64,000 bases of DNA from positions 4,532,501-4,596,500 of the forward strand of contig NZ_AKVN02000001.1 of assembly GCF_000271485.2 (NCBI RefSeq). Direction: 5' to 3'. Under the pieces are notes generated by a model. The model saw only the letters and a program-made list of their open reading frames with translations, did not search any database and was not told the DNA's origin. Below, piece by piece: positions 1 through 8,889 of this stretch; position 1 is the stretch's first letter, and each line of letters begins with the position of its first letter. This DNA is from Pelosinus fermentans DSM 17108. Its GTDB lineage: Bacteria; Bacillota; Negativicutes; DSM-13327. Made by a program: the position numbers and the translations under genes.

Positions 1-1239
1 TTGCATTGCGGTATCAGATGTAACAATAAACTCAATGCCAAGTTCTCTGGCACGACTCATCTTCCCCACCAGCAAACCGAAGGTAACGGCATCTTTTATC
101 TTGTACCGCAATTTTTCAAACTCGCCTTGATTCGTATCATAACTTTCAATAATTAAATCAACGGCTTGCTCGTAAGATCCTAATTGAATGAGTCCCGCAA
201 CGGCATGAAGTTTATTTTTAAATTCATGGGTTTGGGCGCGCAGAAGATCTACAAAACGATGTACACCTGTCATTTCTTCTGCCAAACGGGAAATTTCTGT
301 ACGGTCCCGAAAGGCAATGACTGCCCCTACAACATGGTCATCTACAATGGTGGGAACAACATTCGCAAGAATAATGACATCATTCACACGCTGCTCATAA
401 TCATACAATGGCTTACCACTGTCAATAACAAGATCCAGGCGCAACTGGGCAATAAAGTTTGCTATCGGCTGACCAAATATTTCTTCTGGTCTTTTTCCAA
501 TAATGGCCGCAGCTTCATTATTAACAACACGGACTGTTCCATTTACATCAACGGCCAAGACCCCTTCCCGCAAGGCATCAAGAGTAGCCTCATTTTCTCT
601 AAACATCGTAGCAATTTCATAAGGTTCCAAGCCATAAATGGCTTTCTTTATATTTTTTGCGACCAGTGCTGAGCCAATAATACTCAGTGCCAAAGCGATT
701 AGCAAGGCATATAAAACATTTTTGCCCCCTTCTAAAACCTGGTTATAAATATCATTTATATAAAAGCCGACGGATACAAAACCGATTTGCTGCCCTCCTA
801 CTGCAAAGATAGGCACATTCGCCCGTAGAGAAGGTGCTAAGCTGCCCTTGGCAATGTACATATATTCCTGCCCCTTTAATACCGGTTCGCGATATAAACT
901 GGTCAGAGGTGTGCCTACGTTCTGCGAAGTTGGATGGGACAAACGGATTTGATTCATATTTGAAATTACAATAAATGCCGCCCCTGTTGATTTGCGCCAT
1001 TCCTCTGCAATGGGCTGCAATACATCTGATGGATGATGATTGTGAAGTATGTTTTCTCGAACCTGGGGCATTTCGGCGATGGATCTTCCTATGTCTAATG
1101 CTCGACTGCCAATATCGTCTTGAATTTCCTGATAAATATGATGAATGACAAAGGCTCCAGCCAAGGTTAAAGCCAGGCACACAATCCCTACTGTTAATAG
1201 CATAATCTTATATTGTAGAGATATTCTCTTTTTTTTCAT
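1..1239 (-). CDS. Sensor histidine kinase, DcuS/CitA type (3' end outside window)
   Basis: Membrane sensor kinase of a two-component system, probably for an extracytoplasmic organic acid or similar ligand. The translation from 1239 starts MKKKRISLQYKIM, has a first membrane helix (about residues 12-33), an extracytoplasmic Cache-like region (about 35-165), a second helix (about 170-190), a PAS domain (about 215-320), then an H-box reading RAQTHEFKNKLHAVAGL, the form typical of the CitA/DcuS/MalK kinases. The ATPase domain and stop codon lie beyond base 1, so the partner response regulator is not visible. A GGGGTGG box precedes the ATG. The ligand cannot be assigned from sequence. It lies downstream of msrA, separated by a terminator, so it is probably transcribed on its own. 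Confidence 0.88.
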   Translation of the reverse strand, partial: MKKKRISLQYKIMLLTVGIVCLALTLAGAFVIHHIYQEIQDDIGSRALDIGRSIAEMPQVRENILHNHHPSDVLQPIAEEWRKSTGAAFIVISNMNQIRLSHPTSQNVGTPLTSLYREPVLKGQEYMYIAKGSLAPSLRANVPIFAVGGQQIGFVSVGFYINDIYNQVLEGGKNVLYALLIALALSIIGSALVAKNIKKAIYGLEPYEIATMFRENEATLDALREGVLAVDVNGTVRVVNNEAAAIIGKRPEEIFGQPIANFIAQLRLDLVIDSGKPLYDYEQRVNDVIILANVVPTIVDDHVVGAVIAFRDRTEISRLAEEMTGVHRFVDLLRAQTHEFKNKLHAVAGLIQLGSYEQAVDLIIESYDTNQGEFEKLRYKIKDAVTFGLLVGKMSRARELGIEFIVTSDTAMQ

Positions 1240-1315
1240 ATACAAAAAAACCACCCCATGACTGCATAACATTCCACATGAATCACCTTGTTCCTGCCTG
1301 CATAAGGATGATACC

Positions 1316-1350
1316 TAATAAAAACACAGATGAAGGTAAGACTCCATCTG
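1316..1350 (-). terminator. Intrinsic terminator after msrA
   Basis: On the minus strand CAGATGGAG and CTTCATCTG form a 9-bp stem (one G-U pair) around a 6-nt loop, followed by a T-rich tract (TGTTTTTATTA). It sits between the msrA stop and the sensor kinase start. Confidence 0.7.
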
Positions 1351-1371
1351 CATCTGATTCACTTCATCAGT

Positions 1372-1872
1372 TTATCTCTTTTTTTCTTCCGGTTTTGCCA
1401 GCATTAAATTGACATGACAATATCCATTGGGTGTTTTCTGTAAATAATCCTGGTGATATGCTTCTGCCAAGCAAAAATTCTTTACAGGCTCTACTTCTAC
1501 CACTATAGGTTCTGAATAAGATAACTGCTGCTCCTTAATAAATTCCAGGATGCATTCTTTTTCCATCTCATCGGAATAATACACTCCACTGCGGTACTGG
1601 GTCCCCTGATCCGGTCCTTGACGGTTAAGAGTTACTGGATCAATAATTCTAAAGAAATGCTCTAGTAATTTCCTTAAAGGCAGCACCTCTTCATGATACG
1701 TAACCTCACAAACTTCTGTATGTCCTGTTGTTCCCGAGCACACTTGCTGATACGTAGGATTTTCTATCCGTCCTTGTCCGTATCCTACTTTGGTACCCAC
1801 CACTCCCTTAAGTTGTTGAAAGTAGGCTTCTACACCCCAGAAGCACCCTCCTGCCAGCCAAATTTTTTTCAT
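1372..1872 (-). CDS. msrA: Peptide methionine sulfoxide reductase MsrA
   Basis: Reduces the S-epimer of methionine sulfoxide in proteins using thioredoxin, repairing oxidative damage in the cytoplasm. The signature GGCFWG with the catalytic cysteine is at residues 9-14, followed by the family's conserved GYGQG, NPTYQQVCSGTTGH and DQGTQYRS stretches. About 166 aa is the usual length of a single-domain MsrA; no MsrB domain is fused. I use the ATG at 1872 rather than the in-frame TTG six bases upstream because GGAGAGGAG is 7 nt from the ATG and almost touches the TTG. It follows mutY by 21 bp, so the two probably form a small oxidative-damage repair operon. Confidence 0.96.
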   Translation of the reverse strand: MKKIWLAGGCFWGVEAYFQQLKGVVGTKVGYGQGRIENPTYQQVCSGTTGHTEVCEVTYHEEVLPLRKLLEHFFRIIDPVTLNRQGPDQGTQYRSGVYYSDEMEKECILEFIKEQQLSYSEPIVVEVEPVKNFCLAEAYHQDYLQKTPNGYCHVNLMLAKPEEKKR

Positions 1873-1893
1873 AGTCAATCTCCTCTCCAGTTT

Positions 1894-2976
1894 TTATTCG
1901 AAGGACTGCCAGCTCTCTTGACTATTTTTCTCTGCTAAGTACTTCTCCATTTTACGATGAGGTCCGGCAAAAGATAGTTTCTCCCAATCTTTACGATTTA
2001 CCCACTTTAGTTCCCTATCATTCGGCACGATTCGATCCGGTGCAACGATACAATAATAGAAGGAAATATCCCATTGGCGATGACTAAAAATATGTGTGCA
2101 TTGGAGCAGCAATCTTTCTAATTCTATTACCTGACCTGTCTTTTCTTGAATGCCCTGGCGAAAGCTATCCATAGCTTCCCCATCTTCCCCAATTTCTACC
2201 GTTGGAAATTCCCACATTCCCGCCAGTAAACCTTTATTGGACCGCTGATGCAACAGAAAGAATTCGCCTTGACGAATCACTCCTGCCATAAGACGCACTG
2301 CTTTAGGCGGTGCTTTTTTCTTTTTTACAGGAAGCTGTCCTTCCTTGCCTTTTCTTTGTGCGCAGCAGCAGTCAACTAGCGGACATAGGGCACACCGGGG
2401 TGTTTTCGGAATGCAAATGGATGATCCTAAATCCATTAAAGCCTGATTAAAGTCACCTGGATGTTCTTCGGACATCTCATCCGCAACCAGCTGTTTTATA
2501 GTCTTCTTAGCAGCGGGAGAAGAAATATCTTCCTCTACACAAAATAATCGGCTAAAAACCCGCAGAACATTCCCATCAATAGCTGGCTCCTTTTTATTAT
2601 AGGCAATGCTTAAAATAGCCCCGGCTGTATAATCACCAACACCGGCAAGACCTATCATTTCTTCTTTCGTTTGCGGTACTTGTCCCCCATAGGATTGGCT
2701 GACCTCTCGTACCCCCTGCAGCAGGTTTCTGGCCCGGGAATAATACCCCAGCCCTTGCCAGTGACGAACCACTTCCTCTTCCTCGGCCTCTGCTAAACTT
2801 TCTAAATCGGGAAATCTTTCCATCCATCTATCAAAGTAGGGTTTAACAGCCTCTACCCGAGTTTGCTGCAGCATAATCTCTGAAACCCATATCTTATAGG
2901 GATCTTTATCCCTGCGCCATGGTAAATCCCGTTTAGAATTTTCATACCATGTCAATAATAACTGTGCGATTTTCAT
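1894..2976 (-). CDS. mutY: A/G-specific adenine glycosylase MutY
   Basis: Removes adenine mispaired with 8-oxoguanine in base excision repair. The N-terminal half is a HhH-GPD glycosylase domain: SEIMLQQTRVE contains the catalytic Glu region, LAGVGDYTAGAI is the helix-hairpin-helix, and AIDGNVLRV carries the catalytic Asp. A [4Fe-4S] loop follows with spacing C-X6-C-X2-C-X5-C (CIPKTPRCALCPLVDCC). The C-terminal half (from about residue 225) is the NUDIX-like 8-oxoG recognition domain, seen in HQRSNKGLLAGMWEFP. At 360 aa it is full length. It heads the mutY-msrA pair and is divergent from the HAD gene at 3149. Confidence 0.97.
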   Translation of the reverse strand: MKIAQLLLTWYENSKRDLPWRRDKDPYKIWVSEIMLQQTRVEAVKPYFDRWMERFPDLESLAEAEEEEVVRHWQGLGYYSRARNLLQGVREVSQSYGGQVPQTKEEMIGLAGVGDYTAGAILSIAYNKKEPAIDGNVLRVFSRLFCVEEDISSPAAKKTIKQLVADEMSEEHPGDFNQALMDLGSSICIPKTPRCALCPLVDCCCAQRKGKEGQLPVKKKKAPPKAVRLMAGVIRQGEFFLLHQRSNKGLLAGMWEFPTVEIGEDGEAMDSFRQGIQEKTGQVIELERLLLQCTHIFSHRQWDISFYYCIVAPDRIVPNDRELKWVNRKDWEKLSFAGPHRKMEKYLAEKNSQESWQSFE

Positions 2977-3148
2977 TTCTTCTCCTTATTGTTATGTTAC
3001 TATTTTAAGCTCTTTTCTTTATTTAAAACATTTTAACTCTCGCTGTAAATATTTTTTCCATAAGAAGAAAAAATTATATAGAACAAGGATATTGAAGGTA
3101 AGTATCTAATTATAGTATAGAATCATTTTTAAGAAGGAGGCGCATCGC

Positions 3149-3844
3149 TTGAAGATTTTATTTTGGGATATTGATGGCACCTTATTGAAAACAGCTAAAG
3201 CTGGCTTATATGCTTTTGAAGAAGCAGTTTCCGAATCCCTGCACACAAAAATTGATTTTACCACTATCAAAACAGCTGGCATGACTGACTATTACATCTC
3301 CCATCAAATACTCCTTCTCGCCACAGGACGGGAACCTTCTGTCCATGAAATCTGCAATCTAGTCAGCCTTTACGAAAAAGTATTACCAAGCCACTTAGCA
3401 GCCCGCAAGGGTCACCTTACTCCCTCAGTAAAAGATATCCTGCTCTATCTACAGCAACAATCAGACTACACTTGCCTAATCCTTACAGGCAACACCGAAT
3501 TTGGTGCCAAAGCAAAACTGCGCCAATATGGGCTGGATGGCTTCTTTGATTTCTCTTCCAGTGCCTTTTGTGACAATTGCTACAATCGCAGAGAGATATC
3601 CAAACAAGCACTCACAAAGCTGCAGCAAAACTACCCGCAAGTGCCATTGGATCAAGTGTATGTTATTGGCGATACACCCAACGATATTGACTGTGGTAAG
3701 GCCATTGGTGCGCAAACTATTGCAGTAGCTACAGGCCGATACTCATTAGAAGAACTACAGGATCACTCTCCATGGTGGGCTGTATCTACCCTGCCTCCGC
3801 CTGTAGAATTTGCAGAGCATTTGGGAAGAGAAGGATCATTTTAA
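3149..3844 (+). CDS. HAD-superfamily hydrolase (phosphoglycolate phosphatase-like)
   Basis: Cytoplasmic phosphatase of the haloacid dehalogenase superfamily. Motif I is DIDGTLL at residues 7-13 with the nucleophilic Asp, motif II is around LILTGNT (about 110), and motif IV is VIGDTPNDIDCG (about 175). A small helical cap lies between motifs I and II, as in Gph-like enzymes. The substrate cannot be told from sequence. The start is TTG at 3149; AAGGAGG ends 8 nt before it and there is no better ATG. Its stop overlaps by a few bases the stop of the convergent hypothetical gene at 3841-4311. Confidence 0.88.
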   Translation: MKILFWDIDGTLLKTAKAGLYAFEEAVSESLHTKIDFTTIKTAGMTDYYISHQILLLATGREPSVHEICNLVSLYEKVLPSHLAARKGHLTPSVKDILLYLQQQSDYTCLILTGNTEFGAKAKLRQYGLDGFFDFSSSAFCDNCYNRREISKQALTKLQQNYPQVPLDQVYVIGDTPNDIDCGKAIGAQTIAVATGRYSLEELQDHSPWWAVSTLPPPVEFAEHLGREGSF

Positions 3845-4311
3845 TACTTCTTTTCCCAAAACATGTGAATACTATCTGAATGATAGGTTTTATCACGCTG
3901 GACTTTAATCACTTCTTCTTCACCAGGTATTTTAATCGTAATGCCTTTACTAGGTTGAAGACTTACGCCAGGACTTAGAATGATTTCCTTCTTTTTATTC
4001 TTAATGGAGTAGGTATGCTCTTTCAAATCTACAGAATCCTCTCGTGAGGTTACTGTCGGCATGGAAGATAGGGTTAGTTTATCATCTTTCAACTGGTTAG
4101 TGGGAACTACAACAGGCTGCTCCTCTTTCACCTTTATAACAGTACCATCACCCTCCCTATTTAGAGTTACAGTTTCAGCGGGAGGGATCTTTTCCGTACC
4201 ATTCACTGACCTGCTTTCCTTTTCTATATCATGTCTTTGAAAATAAAAGAATACTCCGATTAAAAGTATTAATGTTAGAAGGAAGCATATTATTTTTGGA
4301 TTTTTCTTCAC
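3841..4311 (-). CDS. Membrane-anchored hypothetical protein
   Basis: I do not recognise a family. The 156-aa product starts with a basic MKKNPK and one hydrophobic helix (about residues 6-24), so it is a signal-anchor or secreted protein. The rest is hydrophilic, rich in Lys, Glu and Val, with short stretches that look like beta strands (VTLNREGDGTVIKVKEEQPVVV; IILSPGVSLQPSKGITIKIPG). No cysteine lies outside the anchor, so there is no lipobox and no metal site. The ATG is preceded by AAAGGAGATTGCCTTGTGAAG-type sequence with a usable AAAGGAG. It is convergent with the HAD gene and divergent from the nitroreductase at 4456. Confidence 0.7.
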   Translation of the reverse strand: MKKNPKIICFLLTLILLIGVFFYFQRHDIEKESRSVNGTEKIPPAETVTLNREGDGTVIKVKEEQPVVVPTNQLKDDKLTLSSMPTVTSREDSVDLKEHTYSIKNKKKEIILSPGVSLQPSKGITIKIPGEEEVIKVQRDKTYHSDSIHMFWEKKY

Positions 4312-4455
4312 AAGGCAATCTCCTTTCTACCCTTATGTAGCATTAAACAATACGGTATTACAACATTATATCCTTACTACTAGTGTAAATCACATGACAT
4401 TGCAAAGCAACTCACTTCAAATCGTCTTGGCATTTATTTTTTAGGAGGTTTTATC

Positions 4456-5193
4456 ATGAATCATGTAATCGAATTGTTAAAAAAACATGTATCGGTTCGA
4501 AAGTTCACCACGCAGTCCGTTGATGATCAATTACTAATAGAAATCATCAAGGCAGGCCAGCAAGCTTCCACCTCCAATCACATCCAAGCCTATACCATTA
4601 TCAGGGTAAAAGACAAAAATAAGAGAAGATCCATCGCTAAATTAGCAGGCAATCAGTCCTGTGTTGAAGAAAGCCCTATTTTCTTAGTATTTTGTGCTGA
4701 CCTAAACCGATTAGGCAAGGCCTGTAGAATGAACAATAAAAGATTTGAAAGCGGTTATACGGAAAACTTCATTTTAGCGACTGTAGATACGAGCCTAGCA
4801 GCACAAAATGTCATGGTTGCCGCAGAATCAGTGGGGCTTGGCGGTGTATATATCGGTGCATTGCGAAACAATCCTGAGGATGTTTGTGAGTCATTAAACC
4901 TCCCCCATAACGTATACCCTGTATTTGGCATGTGTCTGGGCTATCCGGAAATTCGAAATAAAGTAAAACCCCGTCTCCCTTTATCCTTAGTTTTTAAAGA
5001 GGATAGTTATCATACTGAGGGAGATGAAGAAGTCTTAAAAGAATATGATCATAGCATTAGAGATTATTACATCGCAAGAACCAATGGGGAAAGAAGCAAT
5101 ACCTGGACAGAAGGTATGTCGACTTTCCTAAAAGACAAGCAGCGCCCTCATATGAAAAACTTCTTGGAAACTAAGGGTTTTGAAATGAAATAA
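4456..5193 (+). CDS. NADPH-dependent nitroreductase, NfsA/FRP type
   Basis: FMN-dependent oxidoreductase of the NfsA (FRP) branch of the nitroreductase family. It starts with the typical helix ELLKKHVSVRKFT, in which the Arg and Lys contact FMN, then QQASTSNHIQAY, the FMN-binding Ser/Asn loop. LAAQNVMVAAESVGLGGVYIGALRN is the conserved segment near the flavin, and FGMCLGYPE closes the core. At 245 aa it has the NfsA length with the C-terminal extension. A strong TTAGGAGG lies 9 nt before the ATG. The physiological substrate is unknown; family members reduce nitroaromatics, quinones, chromate or flavins. Confidence 0.9.
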   Translation: MNHVIELLKKHVSVRKFTTQSVDDQLLIEIIKAGQQASTSNHIQAYTIIRVKDKNKRRSIAKLAGNQSCVEESPIFLVFCADLNRLGKACRMNNKRFESGYTENFILATVDTSLAAQNVMVAAESVGLGGVYIGALRNNPEDVCESLNLPHNVYPVFGMCLGYPEIRNKVKPRLPLSLVFKEDSYHTEGDEEVLKEYDHSIRDYYIARTNGERSNTWTEGMSTFLKDKQRPHMKNFLETKGFEMK

Positions 5194-5373
5194 TGCTCTA
5201 TATACTAACAAAGAACCACATAGAGCATAGAAAAGCTGGCACATCTTTAAAAGATCCGATTCCTGATGCTAATTTCATTTACATGGTCAGACCACCAAGC
5301 CACCTTGAATCGTGATATAATAAAAGATTACCATATTCATTGTTGCTCATCGTGTTGCATGATATATATCAAT

Positions 5374-5413
5374 AGGCTGCCTCACTACATAAACAATCGT
5401 AGTGAGGCAGCCT
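5374..5413. terminator. Perfect 15-bp palindrome, probable terminator between convergent genes
   Basis: AGGCTGCCTCACTAC is repeated exactly inverted after a 10-nt spacer. It lies between the ends of two convergent nitroreductase genes, where a bidirectional terminator would be expected. Neither side has a long T tract, so termination is an inference. Apart from this hairpin I see nothing in 5194-5453. Confidence 0.55.
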
Positions 5414-5453
5414 GCATTATAAGTCTTATTAAAATTTTCCCTTACTTCGGTGA

Positions 5454-6020
5454 TCATTCCAAAATTATGTCTTTTAACTTACGTTTTGGTACATGATGTT
5501 CCAAATTTGTATCTCGCCAGTATTTTATATCATCCCCATCTTCAATTTCATCGAGAATAACAGTTTCTTTTGGCTTGCCCAGAGCAATAACCAACAGAAT
5601 TTCATATTGATCGGAAATCTGCAATGTAGCCTTTAGCTCATCGCGCTTAATACTTTGGATCATGCATCCACCAAGATCCATGGAGCGTGCTCCAAGCAAA
5701 ATACTTTGTGCTGCAATTCCATGATCAACACCACTCGGTCCTATATTTGTATCTTGAAGAATCACAATATAACCAGAAGGTCGTTCTCCTTTTTCTGGTC
5801 CTGCCCATTCCTTTAAATAACCCGCCCAAAGTAAATGGGGGAATATTAATTCATTCTTTGTTTTATCCCCTGATATGATATATTTTAAAGGCTGTTTATT
5901 AGCTCCTGAAGGCGATAATCTCCCATAATTAACAAGCTCTCTTAACCGTTCCTCTGAGATACTGTGTTCTTCATAAAAACGTCGATAGGATCGATTGGAA
6001 ACAATTAAATCATAAAACAT
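5454..6020 (-). CDS. Nitroreductase family protein (compact, about 188 aa)
   Basis: Flavin-dependent oxidoreductase of the nitroreductase fold, distinct in sequence from the one at 4456. It begins MFYDLIVSNRSYRRFYEE with the FMN-contacting arginines, then LSPSGANKQPLKYII, and later HGIAAQSILLGARSMDLGGCMIQS. The open frame runs upstream to 6215, but that extension lies inside the Nramp gene. A GGGGGG box 9-14 nt before the ATG at 6020 and the family's usual length support the shorter start. The gene ends 40 bp from the palindrome and may be cotranscribed with the magnesium module upstream. Substrate unknown. Confidence 0.85.
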   Translation of the reverse strand: MFYDLIVSNRSYRRFYEEHSISEERLRELVNYGRLSPSGANKQPLKYIISGDKTKNELIFPHLLWAGYLKEWAGPEKGERPSGYIVILQDTNIGPSGVDHGIAAQSILLGARSMDLGGCMIQSIKRDELKATLQISDQYEILLVIALGKPKETVILDEIEDGDDIKYWRDTNLEHHVPKRKLKDIILE

Positions 6021-6112
6021 ATGGCTAATTCCCCCCATTTTATATTTAAAAGTTTCTTTCGACATCCCCCTTGTTTTAACCTTTAATTTCCAATACCAGT
6101 TTTTAGTCTTCT

Positions 6113-7387
6113 TTATAGCCCTAAGTACTTTACTAAATTCTCCATAAAATCCGGCATTAACGTAGACGCTAATAACATGAAGGTCAATACAATTAACACC
6201 ACGGTAAACGTCCATGAGACCACATTATACCATGCAGAATTTACATAATTACCCATAATGCTTTTATTATTAGCGATCAGCACCATAAAAATGAGAATGG
6301 GGGGCAAAAGCGTACCGTTAACCACTTGAGAGGTAAGCATCACTTGATACAACGACAAATCCGGCCATAGTACTAATCCGGCACCAATAACGATTAAGGC
6401 TGTATATAGACCAAAAAAAGCAGGAGCTTCTTTATATGTTTTACTAACACCGCTTTCAAAACCTAATGCCTCACAAACAGCATAGGCCGTACTAAGAGGC
6501 AATATAAATGCCGCCAACATAGAGGCACCCAACAAACCAAAAGAAAATAGCAAACTGGCATATTCACCAGCCATTGGTTTTAATGCCATCGCTGCATCCT
6601 TAACTGTATCAATGGCAATATTATTCGCATATAAAGTGGCTGCCGTTGCCACGATAATGAAAAAAGCAATCAGCCACGTAAAAAACGCGCCAAACATCAC
6701 ATCCCAAAAAGTATACTTGTAATCTTCGGCAGTAATTCCTTTATCAACAATCGATGCCTGAAGATAAAACTGTCCCCAGGGCGTAATCGTAGTGCCAATT
6801 ACACCAATCGCCATGATTAGAAAGTCCGCATCAGGAGAAAAAGTAGGCGTAATTGATGCAACGAATACTTCTCCCCATGGAGGATCAATAATGATGCCTG
6901 AAATCACATAGCTTAAAAAAGTGGCACATAACACTAAGAAAACCTTTTCGATTTTTCCATAATCTGCTTTCAGTACCAACCACCAGATTAAAAATGCCAT
7001 AATGGGTACTGCAATATATTTACTCACGCCAAAAATTTCAAAGCTAGTTGCAATCCCTGAAAACTCGGATGCCGTAGTACCAATATTAGCAATTAGCAGC
7101 ACACTCATCGCAAAAAAAGTCCATTTAACACCAAATAATTCACGAATCAAATCAGATAGCCCCCGTCCTGTAACAGCCCCTGTCCTTGCTGATATCTCTT
7201 GGGCAATCGCCAGGCAAAAACTACTGATCAGTATAATAAATAGCAGTCCATAGCCATATTTTGCTCCAGCAGCAGCATAGGTGGCAATACCGCCAGCATC
7301 ATTATCGGCAAATGCTGTGACAATTCCCGGTCCCATTACAGCTAGGAATAATCCTAATCTCTTACGCATATTCTTTATTGCATTCAT
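6113..7387 (-). CDS. Nramp-related divalent metal transporter, probably for Mg2+ (NRMT-like)
   Basis: Integral membrane carrier of the Nramp (SLC11) fold with about 11 hydrophobic helices over 424 aa. The first helix reads MGPGIVTAFADNDAGGIATY, where classical Mn/Fe Nramps have D-P-G-N. The sixth helix region reads IGTTITPWGQFYLQA, where they have the M-P-H motif. Loss of the Met that prefers transition metals is the hallmark of the bacterial Nramp-related magnesium transporters. Context agrees: the start is 2 nt after the stop of a PRC/MgtE_N/CBS protein, and the pair lies behind two M-box magnesium riboswitches. The metal identity is inferred from motifs and regulation, not measured. Confidence 0.87.
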   Translation of the reverse strand: MNAIKNMRKRLGLFLAVMGPGIVTAFADNDAGGIATYAAAGAKYGYGLLFIILISSFCLAIAQEISARTGAVTGRGLSDLIRELFGVKWTFFAMSVLLIANIGTTASEFSGIATSFEIFGVSKYIAVPIMAFLIWWLVLKADYGKIEKVFLVLCATFLSYVISGIIIDPPWGEVFVASITPTFSPDADFLIMAIGVIGTTITPWGQFYLQASIVDKGITAEDYKYTFWDVMFGAFFTWLIAFFIIVATAATLYANNIAIDTVKDAAMALKPMAGEYASLLFSFGLLGASMLAAFILPLSTAYAVCEALGFESGVSKTYKEAPAFFGLYTALIVIGAGLVLWPDLSLYQVMLTSQVVNGTLLPPILIFMVLIANNKSIMGNYVNSAWYNVVSWTFTVVLIVLTFMLLASTLMPDFMENLVKYLGL

Positions 7388-7389
7388 CT

Positions 7390-8679
7390 TTATCGCCCCC
7401 GCCCTGCCGTTTTTGTTAAGGCAAACCAGGAGTATGTATCCAGCTTGCCACGCTCTGGCATTAATATATCAAGAATATCATCGACTGTAACAATTCCTAC
7501 CATAACATTCTGTTCATCGACCACTGGTACCGCCAATAAGCTATATTTATTAATGACTTCCGCCACTTTTTGATAATTATCTTCATCCTGTACTACAGCC
7601 ACTTTCGTATGCATCAATTCTTTTAAGGTAGTTTGGGGCGCAGCAACAATTAATTCTCGCAATGACAGAACGCCTTGAAGGTGTTCTTCATCATCCATAA
7701 CATATAGATAATAAATGGTTTCCGCTGTGGGTGATAATTCTCGCAGCTGATTGATAGCCTCTTCTGTGGTAATATGAGAAGAAAATGCAATAAACTCATT
7801 AGTCATTAAGGCGCCAGCAGTTCCTTGCTCATATTGCATGAGTTCTCTAACTTCCTCAGCATCATCACTTTCCATCAATTGCAGCAATCCTTCGGATTTC
7901 TCTACCGGCAGCTCACCCAAAATATCAGCGGCTTCATCTGGGGCCATTTCTTCTAGAATGTCAGATGCCCGCTGCGCATCCATTTGTTCAATAATTTCTA
8001 CCTGAGTATCCAGATTTAATTCTGCCAACGTATCAATTGCCTGTTGATCATCTAAGTTTTCTATAAAGTTGGCCCGGCGTTTATAATCCATTTCCTCGAT
8101 CAATTCTGCAATATCTGCAGGATGCAGTTCTGTCAGCTGCTGCTTTAAGCGATTGAGCTGAAGGTGTGAATTCCAGCTTTCCAAGGGCTTAATAAACTCT
8201 AAAATCAGCCAATTTTGTTTGAACTTTGTAAAGAGAAATTCCAAACCCAATCGCCGGAACAAACCACGCACACCAATGTCAACAGCGACTAACACCATAT
8301 GCTGCTTTCCATCCTGCACCACCCAGGATAATATAATATCGTTTACCCTTACCATTTTGGAACCTTTAATATCAATGATTTGCTTATCCAGCAGCCATTT
8401 GCTGGCATAAATATCATTTTCATGCAGAGGAACGGTTTGATCTACAGTGAAATTTTCGACAAGCTCTACCCTGTCATTGTCACGAAGCACAATCCATTCG
8501 ATTGGAATCAGATTATGTATTTTATTTGCATATTTGACACCAATGACCCGAGGATATACGCCTTCCCAGCGTACTGCGATGTCCTTTACCCGCCCAAAAC
8601 GATTCCCCGCTTTATCATAAATCGACTGACCGATTAATTGACTAAAGTAGAATTCACCTACCATTTTTAATGCGTTCAT
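7390..8679 (-). CDS. PRC-barrel / MgtE_N / CBS-pair protein without a channel domain
   Basis: Soluble 429-aa protein that looks like the cytoplasmic gating part of the magnesium channel MgtE joined to PRC-barrel modules. Residues about 8-75 are a PRC barrel (IGQSIYDKAGNRFGRVKDIAV), a second follows at about 90-150 (KMVRVNDIILSWV), then the superhelical MgtE_N repeats at about 175-280 (DIAELIEEMDYKRRANFIENL, ASDILEEMAPDEAADILGEL), and two CBS domains to the C-terminus. No membrane helix is present, so it cannot conduct ions alone. It probably senses Mg2+ and gates the Nramp protein encoded 2 nt downstream. AGGAGG precedes the ATG. Confidence 0.9.
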   Translation of the reverse strand: MNALKMVGEFYFSQLIGQSIYDKAGNRFGRVKDIAVRWEGVYPRVIGVKYANKIHNLIPIEWIVLRDNDRVELVENFTVDQTVPLHENDIYASKWLLDKQIIDIKGSKMVRVNDIILSWVVQDGKQHMVLVAVDIGVRGLFRRLGLEFLFTKFKQNWLILEFIKPLESWNSHLQLNRLKQQLTELHPADIAELIEEMDYKRRANFIENLDDQQAIDTLAELNLDTQVEIIEQMDAQRASDILEEMAPDEAADILGELPVEKSEGLLQLMESDDAEEVRELMQYEQGTAGALMTNEFIAFSSHITTEEAINQLRELSPTAETIYYLYVMDDEEHLQGVLSLRELIVAAPQTTLKELMHTKVAVVQDEDNYQKVAEVINKYSLLAVPVVDEQNVMVGIVTVDDILDILMPERGKLDTYSWFALTKTAGRGR

Positions 8680-8824
8680 ATTTTATTCCTCCTTCTTTGC
8701 CTGGAGTCCGCCCGCCTTAACGTGAACAGACAAGTTGATATATTGATATTTGCTTATATGGTCACTGGGTCCGGAATCCATAAAACCACCTCCTATTCCT
8801 TCTTTGCTTTCCTATGGGAATGGA

Positions 8825-8864
8825 TAATAAAAGACCTTCTCTCATTTAGATAAGAAGGTCTTTT
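8825..8864 (-). terminator. Expression-platform terminator of the proximal M-box
   Basis: On the minus strand AAAAGACCTTCT and AGAAGGTCTTTT make a 12-bp stem ending in a T-rich tail (TTTTATTAT). The 5' arm can instead pair with GAGAAGGTC at 8892-8900, the 3' strand of the M-box P1 helix, giving an antiterminator. This is the usual arrangement of an off-switch at high Mg2+. Confidence 0.88.
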
Positions 8865-8889
8865 CATGCTGCCATGATCCATACTTGCT

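Noticed and set aside
184-1180. Open frames overlapping the first 1.2 kb on both strands
   Set aside because: They are out of frame with, or antisense to, the continuous sensor kinase frame, which has clear domain motifs and runs off the left edge.
5266-5496. 76-aa open frame between the nitroreductases
   Set aside because: It crosses the 15-bp palindrome, lacks a ribosome binding site and overlaps the end of the convergent gene.
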